Below are positions 1-7,188 of a stretch of 9,679 nucleotides of DNA, piece by piece. The stretch is from NCBI GenBank assembly GCA_019417125.1, contig DXVZ01000078.1:1-9679 (forward strand), given 5' to 3'. This DNA comes from Phascolarctobacterium sp. GTDB taxonomy: Bacteria; Bacillota; Negativicutes; Acidaminococcales; Acidaminococcaceae. Below the pieces are notes generated by a model. It worked only from the letters and a program-made list of their open reading frames with translations. It did no database searches and had not been told where the DNA came from. The first letter of the stretch is position 1. Every line of letters starts with the position of its first letter. The position numbers and the translations under genes were made by a program.

Positions 1-54
1 GTTTTATGCTTTGCGGATTTAAGCCGTCATGCAGGAAATTGGGTGATAGTATGA
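1..54 (+). CDS. possible 3' end of an upstream gene (17 codons)
   Basis: Frame 1 is open from the left edge and ends at a TGA at 52-54, reading VLCFADLSRHAGNWVIV. This stop overlaps the ATG of the symporter gene in an ATGA arrangement, a common form of translational coupling in operons. The stretch is too short to identify. A competing reading is frame 2, which ends FYALRI at a TAA at 20-22 and would leave a 28-nt gap before the symporter. I cannot choose between the two without upstream sequence. Confidence 0.3.
   Translation, partial: VLCFADLSRHAGNWVIV
42..47 (+). promoter_or_regulatory. ribosome binding site of the symporter gene
   Basis: GGTGAT lies 3 nt before the ATG at 51. It matches the 3' part of the extended Shine-Dalgarno consensus (AAGGAGGTGAT), so the effective spacing is normal. 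This supports the ATG at 51 over the in-frame ATG at 6, which has no visible site and would add a polar 15-residue leader in front of the first membrane helix. Confidence 0.55.
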
Positions 55-1436
55 ATTTAAGTTTTATACATATTTTAAGCTTATTTTTAACGCTTGCCGT
101 TGTGCTTGGCTGCGGTATTTATTCTGCGCGCAAGGTGAAATCGGCTGATGATTTTGACGTTGGTGGGCGCAGCGCCGGTGTAATTATGGTTGCAGGTTCA
201 ATTGCCGCTACTATTATTGGTGGTGCGGCAACTATCGGTACGGCGCAGGGCGGTTTTACTTTTGGGTTTGCCGCCTGGTGGTTTACGCTTGGCAGCGGTA
301 TCGGCTTTTTAATAATGGCAGCTTTTTACGCGCGCCCTTTGCGCAAAAGCGGTTTAACTACAATTTCCGAATATCTTGTTATTAATTTTGGCCCGCACGC
401 AGGGCCTTTGGCAAGCATTGCGGCTTCTGTGGGCATTTTTTTCAGCATTGTGTCCAGTTCGTTAAGCTCGGTGCATTTAATAAGTGGGATTTTACATTTT
501 GATTTTTTTGCTTCCGCTGTTGTGGTGGTGCTTTTGGTAATGGGTTTTGTTTTTTTTGGCGGCATTAACAGCAGCGGCATGGCAGGCCTGTTTAAAGTTG
601 GGTTGATATTTGGCACAATTTTTTTCGGCGGCTTTTTAGCTTTTAATAATATGGGCGGGCTTGCCGGTATGCATAAAGCGTTCCCGGAGCTGCCGTGGTT
701 CAGTATGTTCGGTATCGGCGCCGACCATGCGCTGTTTAATTTGTTTTCGATGATTGTCGGAGTTGTTTCTACGCAAAGCTACGTGCAGTCGCTGTTTTCT
801 GCCAAAGACAGCAGAACCGCCATGCTTGGCTGCCTGCTTGCGGCGTGCATTGCCATTCCGGTCGGTCTGCCGTCGGTTATCATCGGCATGTTTATTAAGC
901 TGCACCACCCGGATTTAAACAGCATCGATACGCTGCCGTACTTTTTAAGCACTTATCTGCCGGATTGGCTGGGCGGCGCAGGGCTGGCAGCATTGGTGCT
1001 TTCGTGCGTCGGTTCCATTGTGGGGCTGTCGCTGGGTGTGGGCACGTTGTTCAGCCGCGATATTTTCGGCGCGGTTTTAAAAGTGCATGATAGCCAAAAA
1101 CTGATGTGGATTAACAAACTAACGGTGCTTGCCGTTACGCTGCTGGCGCTGGTATTTGTGCATTCGCATCTCGATTCTTCCGTACTGCAATGGAACTATC
1201 TTTCCATGGCTCTGCGCGGGGCTGGCGTATTTTTGCCGATGACTGCCGTTATCTTTTTTAAAGGCATGGTTGGCAAAACTGCTGGATTGCTGGCAATGTT
1301 CGGCGGCATTGCAGTGGGGTGCGTTTGGCACTTTGCTTTTCCGCAGTCGCCGTATACCTTGTTTGCAAGTTTGTTTTGCAACTTGCTGTTTTTAGTGCCT
1401 TCTATTGGTTATAATCTTGCAAAACGCAATAAATAA
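51..1436 (+). CDS. sodium:solute symporter (SSF family), substrate unknown
   Basis: This encodes a 461-residue polytopic inner-membrane protein, predicted to couple Na+ entry to uptake of a small solute. Hydrophobic segments alternate with short loops over nearly the whole length, consistent with the 12-13 helices of the LeuT-like SSF fold. Family-like landmarks are the ADDFDVGGRS loop after helix 1 (residues 32-41), the glycine-rich second segment (about 43-65), the ARPLRKSGLTTISEYL segment (about 94-109), the TQSYVQSLFSAKDSRTA segment (241-257) and the helix with LSCVGS (317-322) followed by LFSRDIF (333-339). In PutP and vSGLT the equivalent of this last helix supplies hydroxyl ligands to the Na2 sodium site; here the pair reads S318-C319. 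The substrate cannot be read from the sequence; proline, sugar and pantothenate subfamilies are not clearly matched. dnaE follows after 17 nt, so they may share a transcript. The length is typical of the family. Confidence 0.85.
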   Translation: MNLSFIHILSLFLTLAVVLGCGIYSARKVKSADDFDVGGRSAGVIMVAGSIAATIIGGAATIGTAQGGFTFGFAAWWFTLGSGIGFLIMAAFYARPLRKSGLTTISEYLVINFGPHAGPLASIAASVGIFFSIVSSSLSSVHLISGILHFDFFASAVVVVLLVMGFVFFGGINSSGMAGLFKVGLIFGTIFFGGFLAFNNMGGLAGMHKAFPELPWFSMFGIGADHALFNLFSMIVGVVSTQSYVQSLFSAKDSRTAMLGCLLAACIAIPVGLPSVIIGMFIKLHHPDLNSIDTLPYFLSTYLPDWLGGAGLAALVLSCVGSIVGLSLGVGTLFSRDIFGAVLKVHDSQKLMWINKLTVLAVTLLALVFVHSHLDSSVLQWNYLSMALRGAGVFLPMTAVIFFKGMVGKTAGLLAMFGGIAVGCVWHFAFPQSPYTLFASLFCNLLFLVPSIGYNLAKRNK

Positions 1437-1440
1437 AATT

Positions 1441-1446
1441 GAGGAG
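1441..1446 (+). promoter_or_regulatory. ribosome binding site deciding the dnaE start
   Basis: GAGGAG lies 7 nt upstream of the ATG at 1454. An in-frame TTG at 1439 would extend the protein by five residues, but it overlaps this Shine-Dalgarno site and has none of its own. The ATG is therefore the start, placing the PHP motif HLHVH at residues 7-11, as is usual for DnaE. Confidence 0.8.
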
Positions 1447-1453
1447 AATTTTA

Positions 1454-4400
1454 ATGACCGCAAAATTTACGCATCTGCACGTCCATACGCAGTACAGCTT
1501 GCTGGACGGCGCATCTAAAATAGATTTGCTGCTGGCGCGAGCCAAAAAGCTTGGCATGAACAGCATTGCCATTACCGACCACGGTGTTATGTACGGCGTG
1601 GTTGATTTTTACCAGCAGGCAAAAAAAATAGGCATTAAGCCGATAATCGGCTGCGAGGTTTATGTAACGCAGTCACGCTTTGAACGCACCCAGCGCGGCG
1701 GCATTTACCATTTGATTTTGCTTGCCGAAAACAACACTGGCTACCATAACCTGATGAAGCTGGTTTCGCTGGCGCATTTGGAGGGATTTTATTATAAGCC
1801 GCGTATTGATAAAGACATTTTGCGCAAGTACAGTGAAGGTTTAATTTGCCTGAGCGCCTGTGTTGCCGGCGAAGTGCCGGTTAAAATTTTGCAGCGCGAC
1901 ATCGACGGCGCAGAACGTGCAGCGCAGGAATATATTGATATTTTTGGCAAAGAAAATTACTTTTTTGAAATACAGGACCACGGGTTAGACGAAGAACGCA
2001 TCGTTAACCCGGAGTTAAAACGCATGGCGGCAAAGTTCGGCATAGGGCTTGCTGCTACTAACGACCTGCATTATGTGGAGCAGGGTGATGCGGAGGCACA
2101 GGACGTTTTGCTGTGCATTCAAACGGCAAGCACGGTTGACGACCCCAAACGCATGAAGTTCCATAACGATCAGTATTACTTAAAAAGCGCTGAAGAGATG
2201 GCGGAGCTTTTTGCCGACTGCCCGGAAGCCTTGGAAAACACGGTGAAAATTGCGGAGCGCTGCAATGTGGAACTGGAGTTTGGGCATCTTTTGCTGCCGG
2301 AGTTCCCGATACCGGAAAAATATGCCAATGCGACGGAATACCTGCGCGACTTGTGCATGCAGGGGTTGCCTTCGCGCTATCCGCAAGCAGGCGCAGATGT
2401 TATGCAGCGCCTTGATTACGAGTTGGGTATCATCGACCGCATGGGTTATAGCTGTTACTTTTTGATTGTGTGGGATTTTATCAATTACAGCCGCCAGAAC
2501 GAAATTCCGGTCGGCCCGGGGCGCGGCAGTGCGGCAGGCAGTATTGTGGCGTACCTTTTGGGAATTACCAACATCGACCCGCTGAAATACGATTTGCTTT
2601 TTGAACGTTTTTTGAACCCAGAGCGCGTAAGTATGCCGGATATCGACACCGATTTTTGCTATGTAAACCGCGGGCGCGTGCTGGAATACATTATTAAGCG
2701 TTACGGCAAGGAGCGCGTGGCGCAGATTATTACTTTCGGCACTTTGCAGGCGCGTGCTGCTGTCCGTGACGTTGGGCGCGCGCTGGATTTACCGTACAGC
2801 TTTGTGGATAACGTTGCCAAAATGATTCCGCGCGAGCTGGGCATTACGCTGGAAAAGGCATTGGAAAGCAGCAACGATTTTAAAGCGCTGTATGACAGCG
2901 ACGAAAAAGTAAAGCGCCTGATAGACATCGCCAAAAAGGTTGAAGGCATGCCGCGCAACAGCGGCACGCACGCCGCCGGTGTGGTAATTACGCCGCGCGA
3001 TTTGATTGACTGTGTGCCTTTGCAGCTATCAAACGAAGGACTTGTTATTACGCAGTACGATAAGGATAAAGTTGAAAACCTTGGCTTGCTTAAGATGGAC
3101 CTTTTGGGGTTGAGGACTTTAACTGTTATCGGCGATACGCTGCGTTATATTTACGAAACGACCGGCGAAAAAGTTGACATTGAAAAAATACCGTTGGATG
3201 ATGACGATACCTGCGCAATGCTGCGGCGCGGCGATACGCAGGGCGTTTTTCAGCTGGAATCTGAGGGCATGACCAAGCTGGTAATGGATTTGGCGCCGGA
3301 AAAATTCAGCGATTTGATACCGCTGGTTGCTTTGTACCGTCCCGGCCCTTTGGGTACCGGCATGGTGGAAGATTTTATCGCCGGTAAGCACGGCACGCGC
3401 ACAGCTGATATTCTGCACCCGCTGCTGGAGCCGGTGCTAAAAGATACTTTCGGCGTTATTCTGTACCAGGAACAAGTTATGCAGATAACATCCGTGCTGG
3501 CAGGCTTTACGCTTGGCCAGGCAGATATTTTGCGCCGTGCCATGGGCAAGAAAAAAGCCAAAGAACTGGATTCCATGAAGCAGAAATTTATCGATGGCGC
3601 AAGGGAAAAACACGGCATCGACGAGGAAACCAGCACGCAGATTTTTGCGCTTTTGCAGCACTTTGCTGGCTACGGTTTTAATAAATCGCATTCGGCGGCA
3701 TATGCGCTTGTTGCTTACCAAACGGCATATTTAAAACAGCACTGGCCTACGCAGTTTATGGCGGCGTTTTTGTGCAGCATTATGAGCGACAACGATAAGT
3801 TAAGCTGGTATTTGGGCGTAACCAAGCGTATGGGCATTAAAATACTGCCGCCGGACGTTAATGAAAGCGGCAAGGAGTTTTCTCCGGTTAAGGGAAAAGC
3901 CATCCGCTTCGGTATGGCTGGTATTAAAAGTGTGGGCGAGCAGGTTATCGACGCTATTATTAAAGCGCGCGAAAGCGGCGGCAGGTTTACTTCCATACTC
4001 GATTTTTGTAAGCGCGTACCGTCGCGCGTCATCAACAAGCGCGTAATCGAAAACCTTATCAACTGCGGCGCGATGGATTCTTTTGGGGCTAAACGCTCGC
4101 AGCTTTTGGCTGTGTACGAGCAGGCGGCGGATTTGGGCAGTTCTTACCAAAAAGATTCTGCCAGCGGGCAGATAGGGCTTTTTGGCGACGATATGTTTGA
4201 AGAAGTGCAGGATATTAAACTGCCTGAGCTTGACGAAATGCCAAAGAAAATGTTGCTGGAAAACGAAAAGAAAATCGTTGGTTTTTATGTAACAGGGCAT
4301 CCGCTTGATTCTTACACTTCTATTTTGGAGCAATATACGCAGATTTATACGTTGACGGAAGCAGGCGAAGAAATTGACGGCAAGTATTTTTCTGTTGCCG

Positions 4401-4855
4401 GGCTTATCAGCGGCATGCGCCTGCGCACTACCAGGCAGGGTGACACCATGGCAATTTTAACACTGGAAGATTTCAGCGGCAGGCTGGAGGTTGTTGTTTT
4501 TACGCGCCAGTACCACGAATTTTCGCGCCTGCTTTACCAGGAAAACGTTATCGCCGTGGAAGGGCGCTTAAAAGTGGATGAACGCAGCGTGTCCTTGCAG
4601 GCAACGACGATACGCGCGCTTAACGAAAGCGTGCCGGAAATTCATTTGAAAATTGCCCGCAGCAAGGAAACAGGCGCTGTACAAAAAGAAATGCGCCGCA
4701 TTTTTGCGGCTTATCACGGCAATACGCCGCTGTACCTGCATTTGCTTTCATCCGGCAAAACCATAAAAACGGACCGCTGCTTTTGGATTGACGCCGGCAA
4801 CAATGGTTTTTTTAGAGAAATTAAGCAGCTGTTAGGCGATGGCTGTCTGCAATAA
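1454..4855 (+). CDS. dnaE: DNA polymerase III alpha subunit DnaE (replicative polymerase)
   Basis: A 1133-residue C-family DNA polymerase, full length for DnaE1-type enzymes, that extends primers at the replication fork with the beta clamp. Domains in order: an N-terminal PHP domain (about 5-210) with HLHVH (7-11), TDH (41-43), GCE (66-68) and NDLH (203-206); the polymerase palm with GPGRGSAAGS (354-363) and PDIDTDF (395-401); then KMDLLGLRTLT (547-557), GVFQLESEGM (597-606), LYRPGPLG (627-634), YQEQVM (671-676) and GYGFNKSHSAAYA (739-751); a helix-hairpin-helix-like region (about 855-880); and an OB-fold (about 977-1055). By homology to E. coli DnaE the catalytic aspartates are D396, D398 and D549. 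QIGLF (906-910) fits the beta-clamp-binding consensus. It is not PolC: there is no inserted DnaQ-like exonuclease domain. All expected PHP metal ligands seem present, unlike in E. coli, so intrinsic proofreading is possible. No frameshift is seen. Confidence 0.97.
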   Translation: MTAKFTHLHVHTQYSLLDGASKIDLLLARAKKLGMNSIAITDHGVMYGVVDFYQQAKKIGIKPIIGCEVYVTQSRFERTQRGGIYHLILLAENNTGYHNLMKLVSLAHLEGFYYKPRIDKDILRKYSEGLICLSACVAGEVPVKILQRDIDGAERAAQEYIDIFGKENYFFEIQDHGLDEERIVNPELKRMAAKFGIGLAATNDLHYVEQGDAEAQDVLLCIQTASTVDDPKRMKFHNDQYYLKSAEEMAELFADCPEALENTVKIAERCNVELEFGHLLLPEFPIPEKYANATEYLRDLCMQGLPSRYPQAGADVMQRLDYELGIIDRMGYSCYFLIVWDFINYSRQNEIPVGPGRGSAAGSIVAYLLGITNIDPLKYDLLFERFLNPERVSMPDIDTDFCYVNRGRVLEYIIKRYGKERVAQIITFGTLQARAAVRDVGRALDLPYSFVDNVAKMIPRELGITLEKALESSNDFKALYDSDEKVKRLIDIAKKVEGMPRNSGTHAAGVVITPRDLIDCVPLQLSNEGLVITQYDKDKVENLGLLKMDLLGLRTLTVIGDTLRYIYETTGEKVDIEKIPLDDDDTCAMLRRGDTQGVFQLESEGMTKLVMDLAPEKFSDLIPLVALYRPGPLGTGMVEDFIAGKHGTRTADILHPLLEPVLKDTFGVILYQEQVMQITSVLAGFTLGQADILRRAMGKKKAKELDSMKQKFIDGAREKHGIDEETSTQIFALLQHFAGYGFNKSHSAAYALVAYQTAYLKQHWPTQFMAAFLCSIMSDNDKLSWYLGVTKRMGIKILPPDVNESGKEFSPVKGKAIRFGMAGIKSVGEQVIDAIIKARESGGRFTSILDFCKRVPSRVINKRVIENLINCGAMDSFGAKRSQLLAVYEQAADLGSSYQKDSASGQIGLFGDDMFEEVQDIKLPELDEMPKKMLLENEKKIVGFYVTGHPLDSYTSILEQYTQIYTLTEAGEEIDGKYFSVAGLISGMRLRTTRQGDTMAILTLEDFSGRLEVVVFTRQYHEFSRLLYQENVIAVEGRLKVDERSVSLQATTIRALNESVPEIHLKIARSKETGAVQKEMRRIFAAYHGNTPLYLHLLSSGKTIKTDRCFWIDAGNNGFFREIKQLLGDGCLQ

Positions 4856-4874
4856 ACAAGTAAAATAATGTTTA

Positions 4875-4886
4875 TGCTTGCAAGCA
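4875..4886. promoter_or_regulatory. perfect 12-bp palindrome, possible operator
   Basis: TGCTTGCAAGCA is its own reverse complement and lies in the only sizeable gap of the window, 68 nt before the etfB start codon. It covers the candidate -35 hexamer TTGCAA (4878-4883), so a dimeric repressor bound here would block the promoter. It is not followed by a T-run, so it does not look like a terminator for dnaE. A 12-bp palindrome can occur by chance in AT-rich intergenic DNA, and I do not recognise the regulator. Confidence 0.3.
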
Positions 4887-4923
4887 GGCGTTAAAAACTG
4901 TACAATAGGTATGTATATATAAT
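4878..4923 (+). promoter_or_regulatory. candidate sigma-A promoter of the etfBA-pyk unit
   Basis: TTGCAA (4878-4883) is separated by 17 nt from TACAAT (4901-4906), a good spacing for a housekeeping promoter with 4/6 and 5/6 consensus matches. A second, perfect -10 hexamer TATAAT lies at 4918-4923 but lacks a good -35 at 16-18 nt. Either gives a short leader before the etfB Shine-Dalgarno at 4943-4948. The change from the long dnaE gene to the etf/pyk block supports a new transcription unit here. No start-site evidence can be read from sequence alone. Confidence 0.5.
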
Positions 4924-4954
4924 TATGTTTACAAAAGATTCTGGGAGGTCGCTT

Positions 4955-5749
4955 ATGAATATTGTAGTTTGTCTTAAACAGGTTCCGGATACTTCCGAAG
5001 TAAAACTTAATCCGGAAACCAATACCCTTATCAGGGATGGAGTGCAGAATATCATGAATCCGTTTGACAGGCAGGCACTGGAAACGGCGCTGATTTTAAA
5101 AGATGCTAACGGTGCCAAAGTCACGGTAGTATCCATGGGGCCTCCGCAGGCTGAAGAAATTTTAAAAGAAGCAATTTCCATGGGCGCTGACGAAGGTATT
5201 TTGGTCAGCGACCGCGCTTTGGCTGGCAGCGATACCCTGGCAACCAGTTTTGCACTGGCAGGCGTTGTAAAAAGCCTTGGCGAAGTAGACCTTGTATTGT
5301 GCGGCAAACAGGCAGTTGACGGCGATACCGCCCAGGTTGGCCCGGAAATGGCTGAACATCTCGGCATTCCGCAAGCAACAGGCGCGTTAAAAGTAAGCGT
5401 TGACGGCAATAAAGTTTTGGTTGACCGCGAAAACGAAAGCAGCAGCCAGACCCTTGCTGTTGAAATGCCGGCGCTTGTAACCGTTACCAGAGCCGAAAAA
5501 GAGCCGCGCTTTGCCAGCATTAAAGGCAAAATGAAAGCAAGAAAAGCTGTTATCCCCATTAAAACGGCGGCAGAGCTTGGCATTGATACTACGATGATTG
5601 GCCTTGCCGGTTCCCCGACGAAGGTTAAAAAAGTATTTACCCCGCCCGTTCCGCAGGTTAACAGCGAAATTATTAACGAAGAAGATACTGATAAAGCAGT
5701 TGACATGCTGATTGAAAAGCTTGTACAGGCAAATATTATTACTCGTTGA
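4955..5749 (+). CDS. etfB: electron transfer flavoprotein beta subunit (bifurcating type)
   Basis: EtfB is the small subunit of the cytoplasmic ETF heterodimer, which carries electrons to or from flavin dehydrogenases. The product has 264 residues, normal for the family. It begins MNIVVCLKQVPDT, followed by NPFDRQALETAL (35-46), CGKQAVDGDTAQVGPEMAEHLG (116-137) and the conserved PRFASIKGKMKARK segment (184-197). In AMP-binding ETFs of respiratory chains the 122-130 region differs. As I recall, DGDTAQVGP is typical of ETFs that bind a second FAD and bifurcate electrons; that assignment is family knowledge, not proof. The ATG at 4955 has GGGAGG at 4943-4948. An in-frame ATG at 4925 would add ten residues that fit no family member. 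The etfA Shine-Dalgarno overlaps the etfB stop, so the two are translationally close and surely co-expressed. No acyl-CoA dehydrogenase lies alongside. Confidence 0.95.
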   Translation: MNIVVCLKQVPDTSEVKLNPETNTLIRDGVQNIMNPFDRQALETALILKDANGAKVTVVSMGPPQAEEILKEAISMGADEGILVSDRALAGSDTLATSFALAGVVKSLGEVDLVLCGKQAVDGDTAQVGPEMAEHLGIPQATGALKVSVDGNKVLVDRENESSSQTLAVEMPALVTVTRAEKEPRFASIKGKMKARKAVIPIKTAAELGIDTTMIGLAGSPTKVKKVFTPPVPQVNSEIINEEDTDKAVDMLIEKLVQANIITR

Positions 5750-5760
5750 GGTGAAAAGAT

Positions 5761-6954
5761 ATGGCAATTAAAATAGATAAAGAACAGTGCATCGGCTGCG
5801 AATCCTGCGTTGCAACCTGCCCGGTAGGCGCGCTTGCTATGGAGGATGGCAAAGCATCCGTTAACGAAGAGACTTGCATTTCCTGCGGCGCATGCGTAGG
5901 CGAATGCCCTGTAGGTGCAATCAGCATGGAAAAAGCAGAAAAGAAAGAAGCTGTAAGTAGCGAAGGCAAAGACCTGTGGGTAATGGCAGAACTGGAAAAC
6001 GGCGAACCCGTTGGCGTTACTTACGAACTTTTGGGCGAAGTTGCAGAACTTGCTGCCAAATGCGGACAGCGCTGCTGCGCAGTGCTTGTAGCTGCTGAAA
6101 AAGGCGATATCCCCGCAAAACTTATTGCTGCCGGCGCAGACGTTGTTTACGCAGTTACCGGCGCAGAATATGCTGAATACAACACCGACCTTTACACCAA
6201 CGCTTTTTGCGAACTGGCGGAAGCCTATAAACCGAATGCCGTTATGTTCGGTGCAACCGTTGACGGACGCGACCTTGCTCCGCGTATTGCCGCACGTTTA
6301 AAAACTGGCCTATGTGCAGACTGCACTGGGCTTGACATTGCAGGCGACCTTGTAGAATGGACTCGTCCAGCTCTCGGCGGCAACATTTTGGCAACTATTG
6401 TTTGCGACGAACACCGCCCGCAGATGGGTACTGTTCGCCCGAAAGTATTTAAGGCTAAAGAAGCCGATGCAGCAAGAAACGGCGAAGTTATTGACTACAC
6501 GGTTAAAAATAAAGTTGAATCCAAAGTTACCATCGTCCGTAAGGAAGAACTTACCGAAGCAGGCAGCATTAAAATCGAAGATGCGGAAGTTGTATGCTCC
6601 GGCGGCCGCGGCATGGGCTGCTGCGAAAACTTTAAAATGCTGGAAGAACTGGCAGCTTTGTTTGAAAACGGCAGCGTAGGCGGCAGCCGTGCCGTTGTTG
6701 ACGAAGGCTGGATTGATCATGCTCATCAGGTTGGGCAGTCTGGTAAAACCGTAACACCGAAGGTATATTTTGCATTCGGCATTTCCGGTGCTATCCAGCA
6801 TCTTGCCGGTATGAGCTCGTCCGATATCATTATCGCCGTTAACAAGGATGCCAATGCGCCTATCTTTAAAGTAGCGCAGTACGGCATTGTTGGCGACGCT
6901 AAAGAAGTTTTGCCTAAGCTGATTGCTAAAATTAAAGCTTTTAAAGAGGCTTAA
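5761..6954 (+). CDS. etfA: electron transfer flavoprotein alpha subunit with N-terminal 2x[4Fe-4S] ferredoxin domain
   Basis: EtfA binds the FAD that hands electrons to the partner dehydrogenase. The protein has 397 residues, about 60-70 more than a plain EtfA, and the excess is a bacterial-type ferredoxin domain. Its two CxxCxxCxxxCP motifs are at C10/C13/C16/C20 and C39/C42/C45/C49. The EtfA N-terminal domain follows from about 71. The C-terminal FAD domain has GGRGMGCCENF (281-291), SRAVVDEGW (309-317), HQVGQSGKTVTPKVYF (322-337) and the ETF-alpha signature GISGAIQHLAGM (340-351). Fe-S-fused EtfA is known in bifurcating complexes such as the caffeyl-CoA reductase and lactate dehydrogenase ETFs of Acetobacterium; I infer a similar role here. 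The clusters could exchange electrons with ferredoxin. Oddities are C287-C288 in the FAD loop, where relatives usually have other small or polar residues, and a further cysteine group at C101/C105/C106. Glutamate is almost always GAA, unlike in dnaE, hinting at high expression. GAGGTGA (5748-5754) fixes the start. Confidence 0.95.
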   Translation: MAIKIDKEQCIGCESCVATCPVGALAMEDGKASVNEETCISCGACVGECPVGAISMEKAEKKEAVSSEGKDLWVMAELENGEPVGVTYELLGEVAELAAKCGQRCCAVLVAAEKGDIPAKLIAAGADVVYAVTGAEYAEYNTDLYTNAFCELAEAYKPNAVMFGATVDGRDLAPRIAARLKTGLCADCTGLDIAGDLVEWTRPALGGNILATIVCDEHRPQMGTVRPKVFKAKEADAARNGEVIDYTVKNKVESKVTIVRKEELTEAGSIKIEDAEVVCSGGRGMGCCENFKMLEELAALFENGSVGGSRAVVDEGWIDHAHQVGQSGKTVTPKVYFAFGISGAIQHLAGMSSSDIIIAVNKDANAPIFKVAQYGIVGDAKEVLPKLIAKIKAFKEA

Positions 6955-6955
6955 C

Positions 6956-6960
6956 GGAGG
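6956..6960 (+). promoter_or_regulatory. ribosome binding site of the 67-residue gene (GTG start)
   Basis: GGAGG sits directly after the etfA stop codon and 10 nt before the GTG at 6971. The spacing is slightly long, but no other in-frame start lies nearer, and the next in-frame Met (residue 33) would remove half of the protein. This supports a GTG start and lower translation than for the neighbouring ATG genes. Confidence 0.6.
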
Positions 6961-6970
6961 TTAAATATTT

Positions 6971-7174
6971 GTGTGGAAAGTAGTTTATATTGCGCAGACT
7001 AAAGAGAACGCGCAGGAAATAAAAGAACTGCTTACAAACAACGGCTTTTTGATACAGATGAACGTAGCGGGAGCCAAAAAAGGTGGACAAGGGGGCGCTT
7101 ACGAAATCAGCGTCCCTTACTCCGAAGCAGAAGATGCTTATGAAGTGCTTTGCGAGAACCGTTTTCGCGCATAA
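6971..7174 (+). CDS. small conserved pyk-linked protein, function unknown
   Basis: A 67-residue soluble protein starting MWKVVYIAQTKENAQEIKEL. The predicted order is strand (VVYIAQ), helix (ENAQEIKELLTNNG), strand (FLIQMNV), a glycine/lysine-rich loop (AGAKKGGQGGA), strand (YEISVPY) and helix (AEDAYEVLCEN). That beta-alpha-beta-beta-alpha pattern resembles the ferredoxin-like fold of DUF2007-type 'putative signal transducing' proteins. From memory, very similar short proteins starting MWxVVYIA lie next to pyk, pfkA, accA or dnaE in Clostridia and relatives, and are often misnamed glutamate decarboxylase. It cannot be a decarboxylase: it is far too short and lacks a PLP-lysine motif. It sits 16 nt after etfA and 14 nt before pyk, so it is almost certainly co-transcribed with both. 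No catalytic residues are evident. Binding of a small ligand or a partner protein is a guess. Confidence 0.8.
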   Translation: MWKVVYIAQTKENAQEIKELLTNNGFLIQMNVAGAKKGGQGGAYEISVPYSEAEDAYEVLCENRFRA

Positions 7175-7188
7175 GCCGGAGGAAGAAT

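Noticed and set aside
3800..4333. 177-codon minus-strand frame within dnaE
   Set aside because: It is fully inside the conserved dnaE frame with no recognisable motif.
4870..4900. Possible Rex (NADH-sensing repressor) site upstream of etfB
   Set aside because: A Rex site would be attractive for an ETF operon, but the sequence does not show the TTGTnAA-type half sites in inverted order; only a different palindrome is present.
4856..4900. Intrinsic terminator after dnaE
   Set aside because: The TGCTTGCAAGCA palindrome has no loop room and no following T-run, so it is not a credible rho-independent terminator.
4891..5706. 271-codon minus-strand frame opposite etfB
   Set aside because: It mirrors etfB in the antisense frame, has biased Ser/Thr/Leu composition and no domain pattern.
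5788..5910. Separate small ferredoxin gene before etfA
   Set aside because: The two cluster motifs are in the same uninterrupted frame as EtfA, with no stop or internal ribosome site, so this is a fusion.
6971..7174. Glutamate decarboxylase label for the 67-residue gene
   Set aside because: Relatives sometimes carry that name, but the protein is far too small and lacks any PLP-binding motif.
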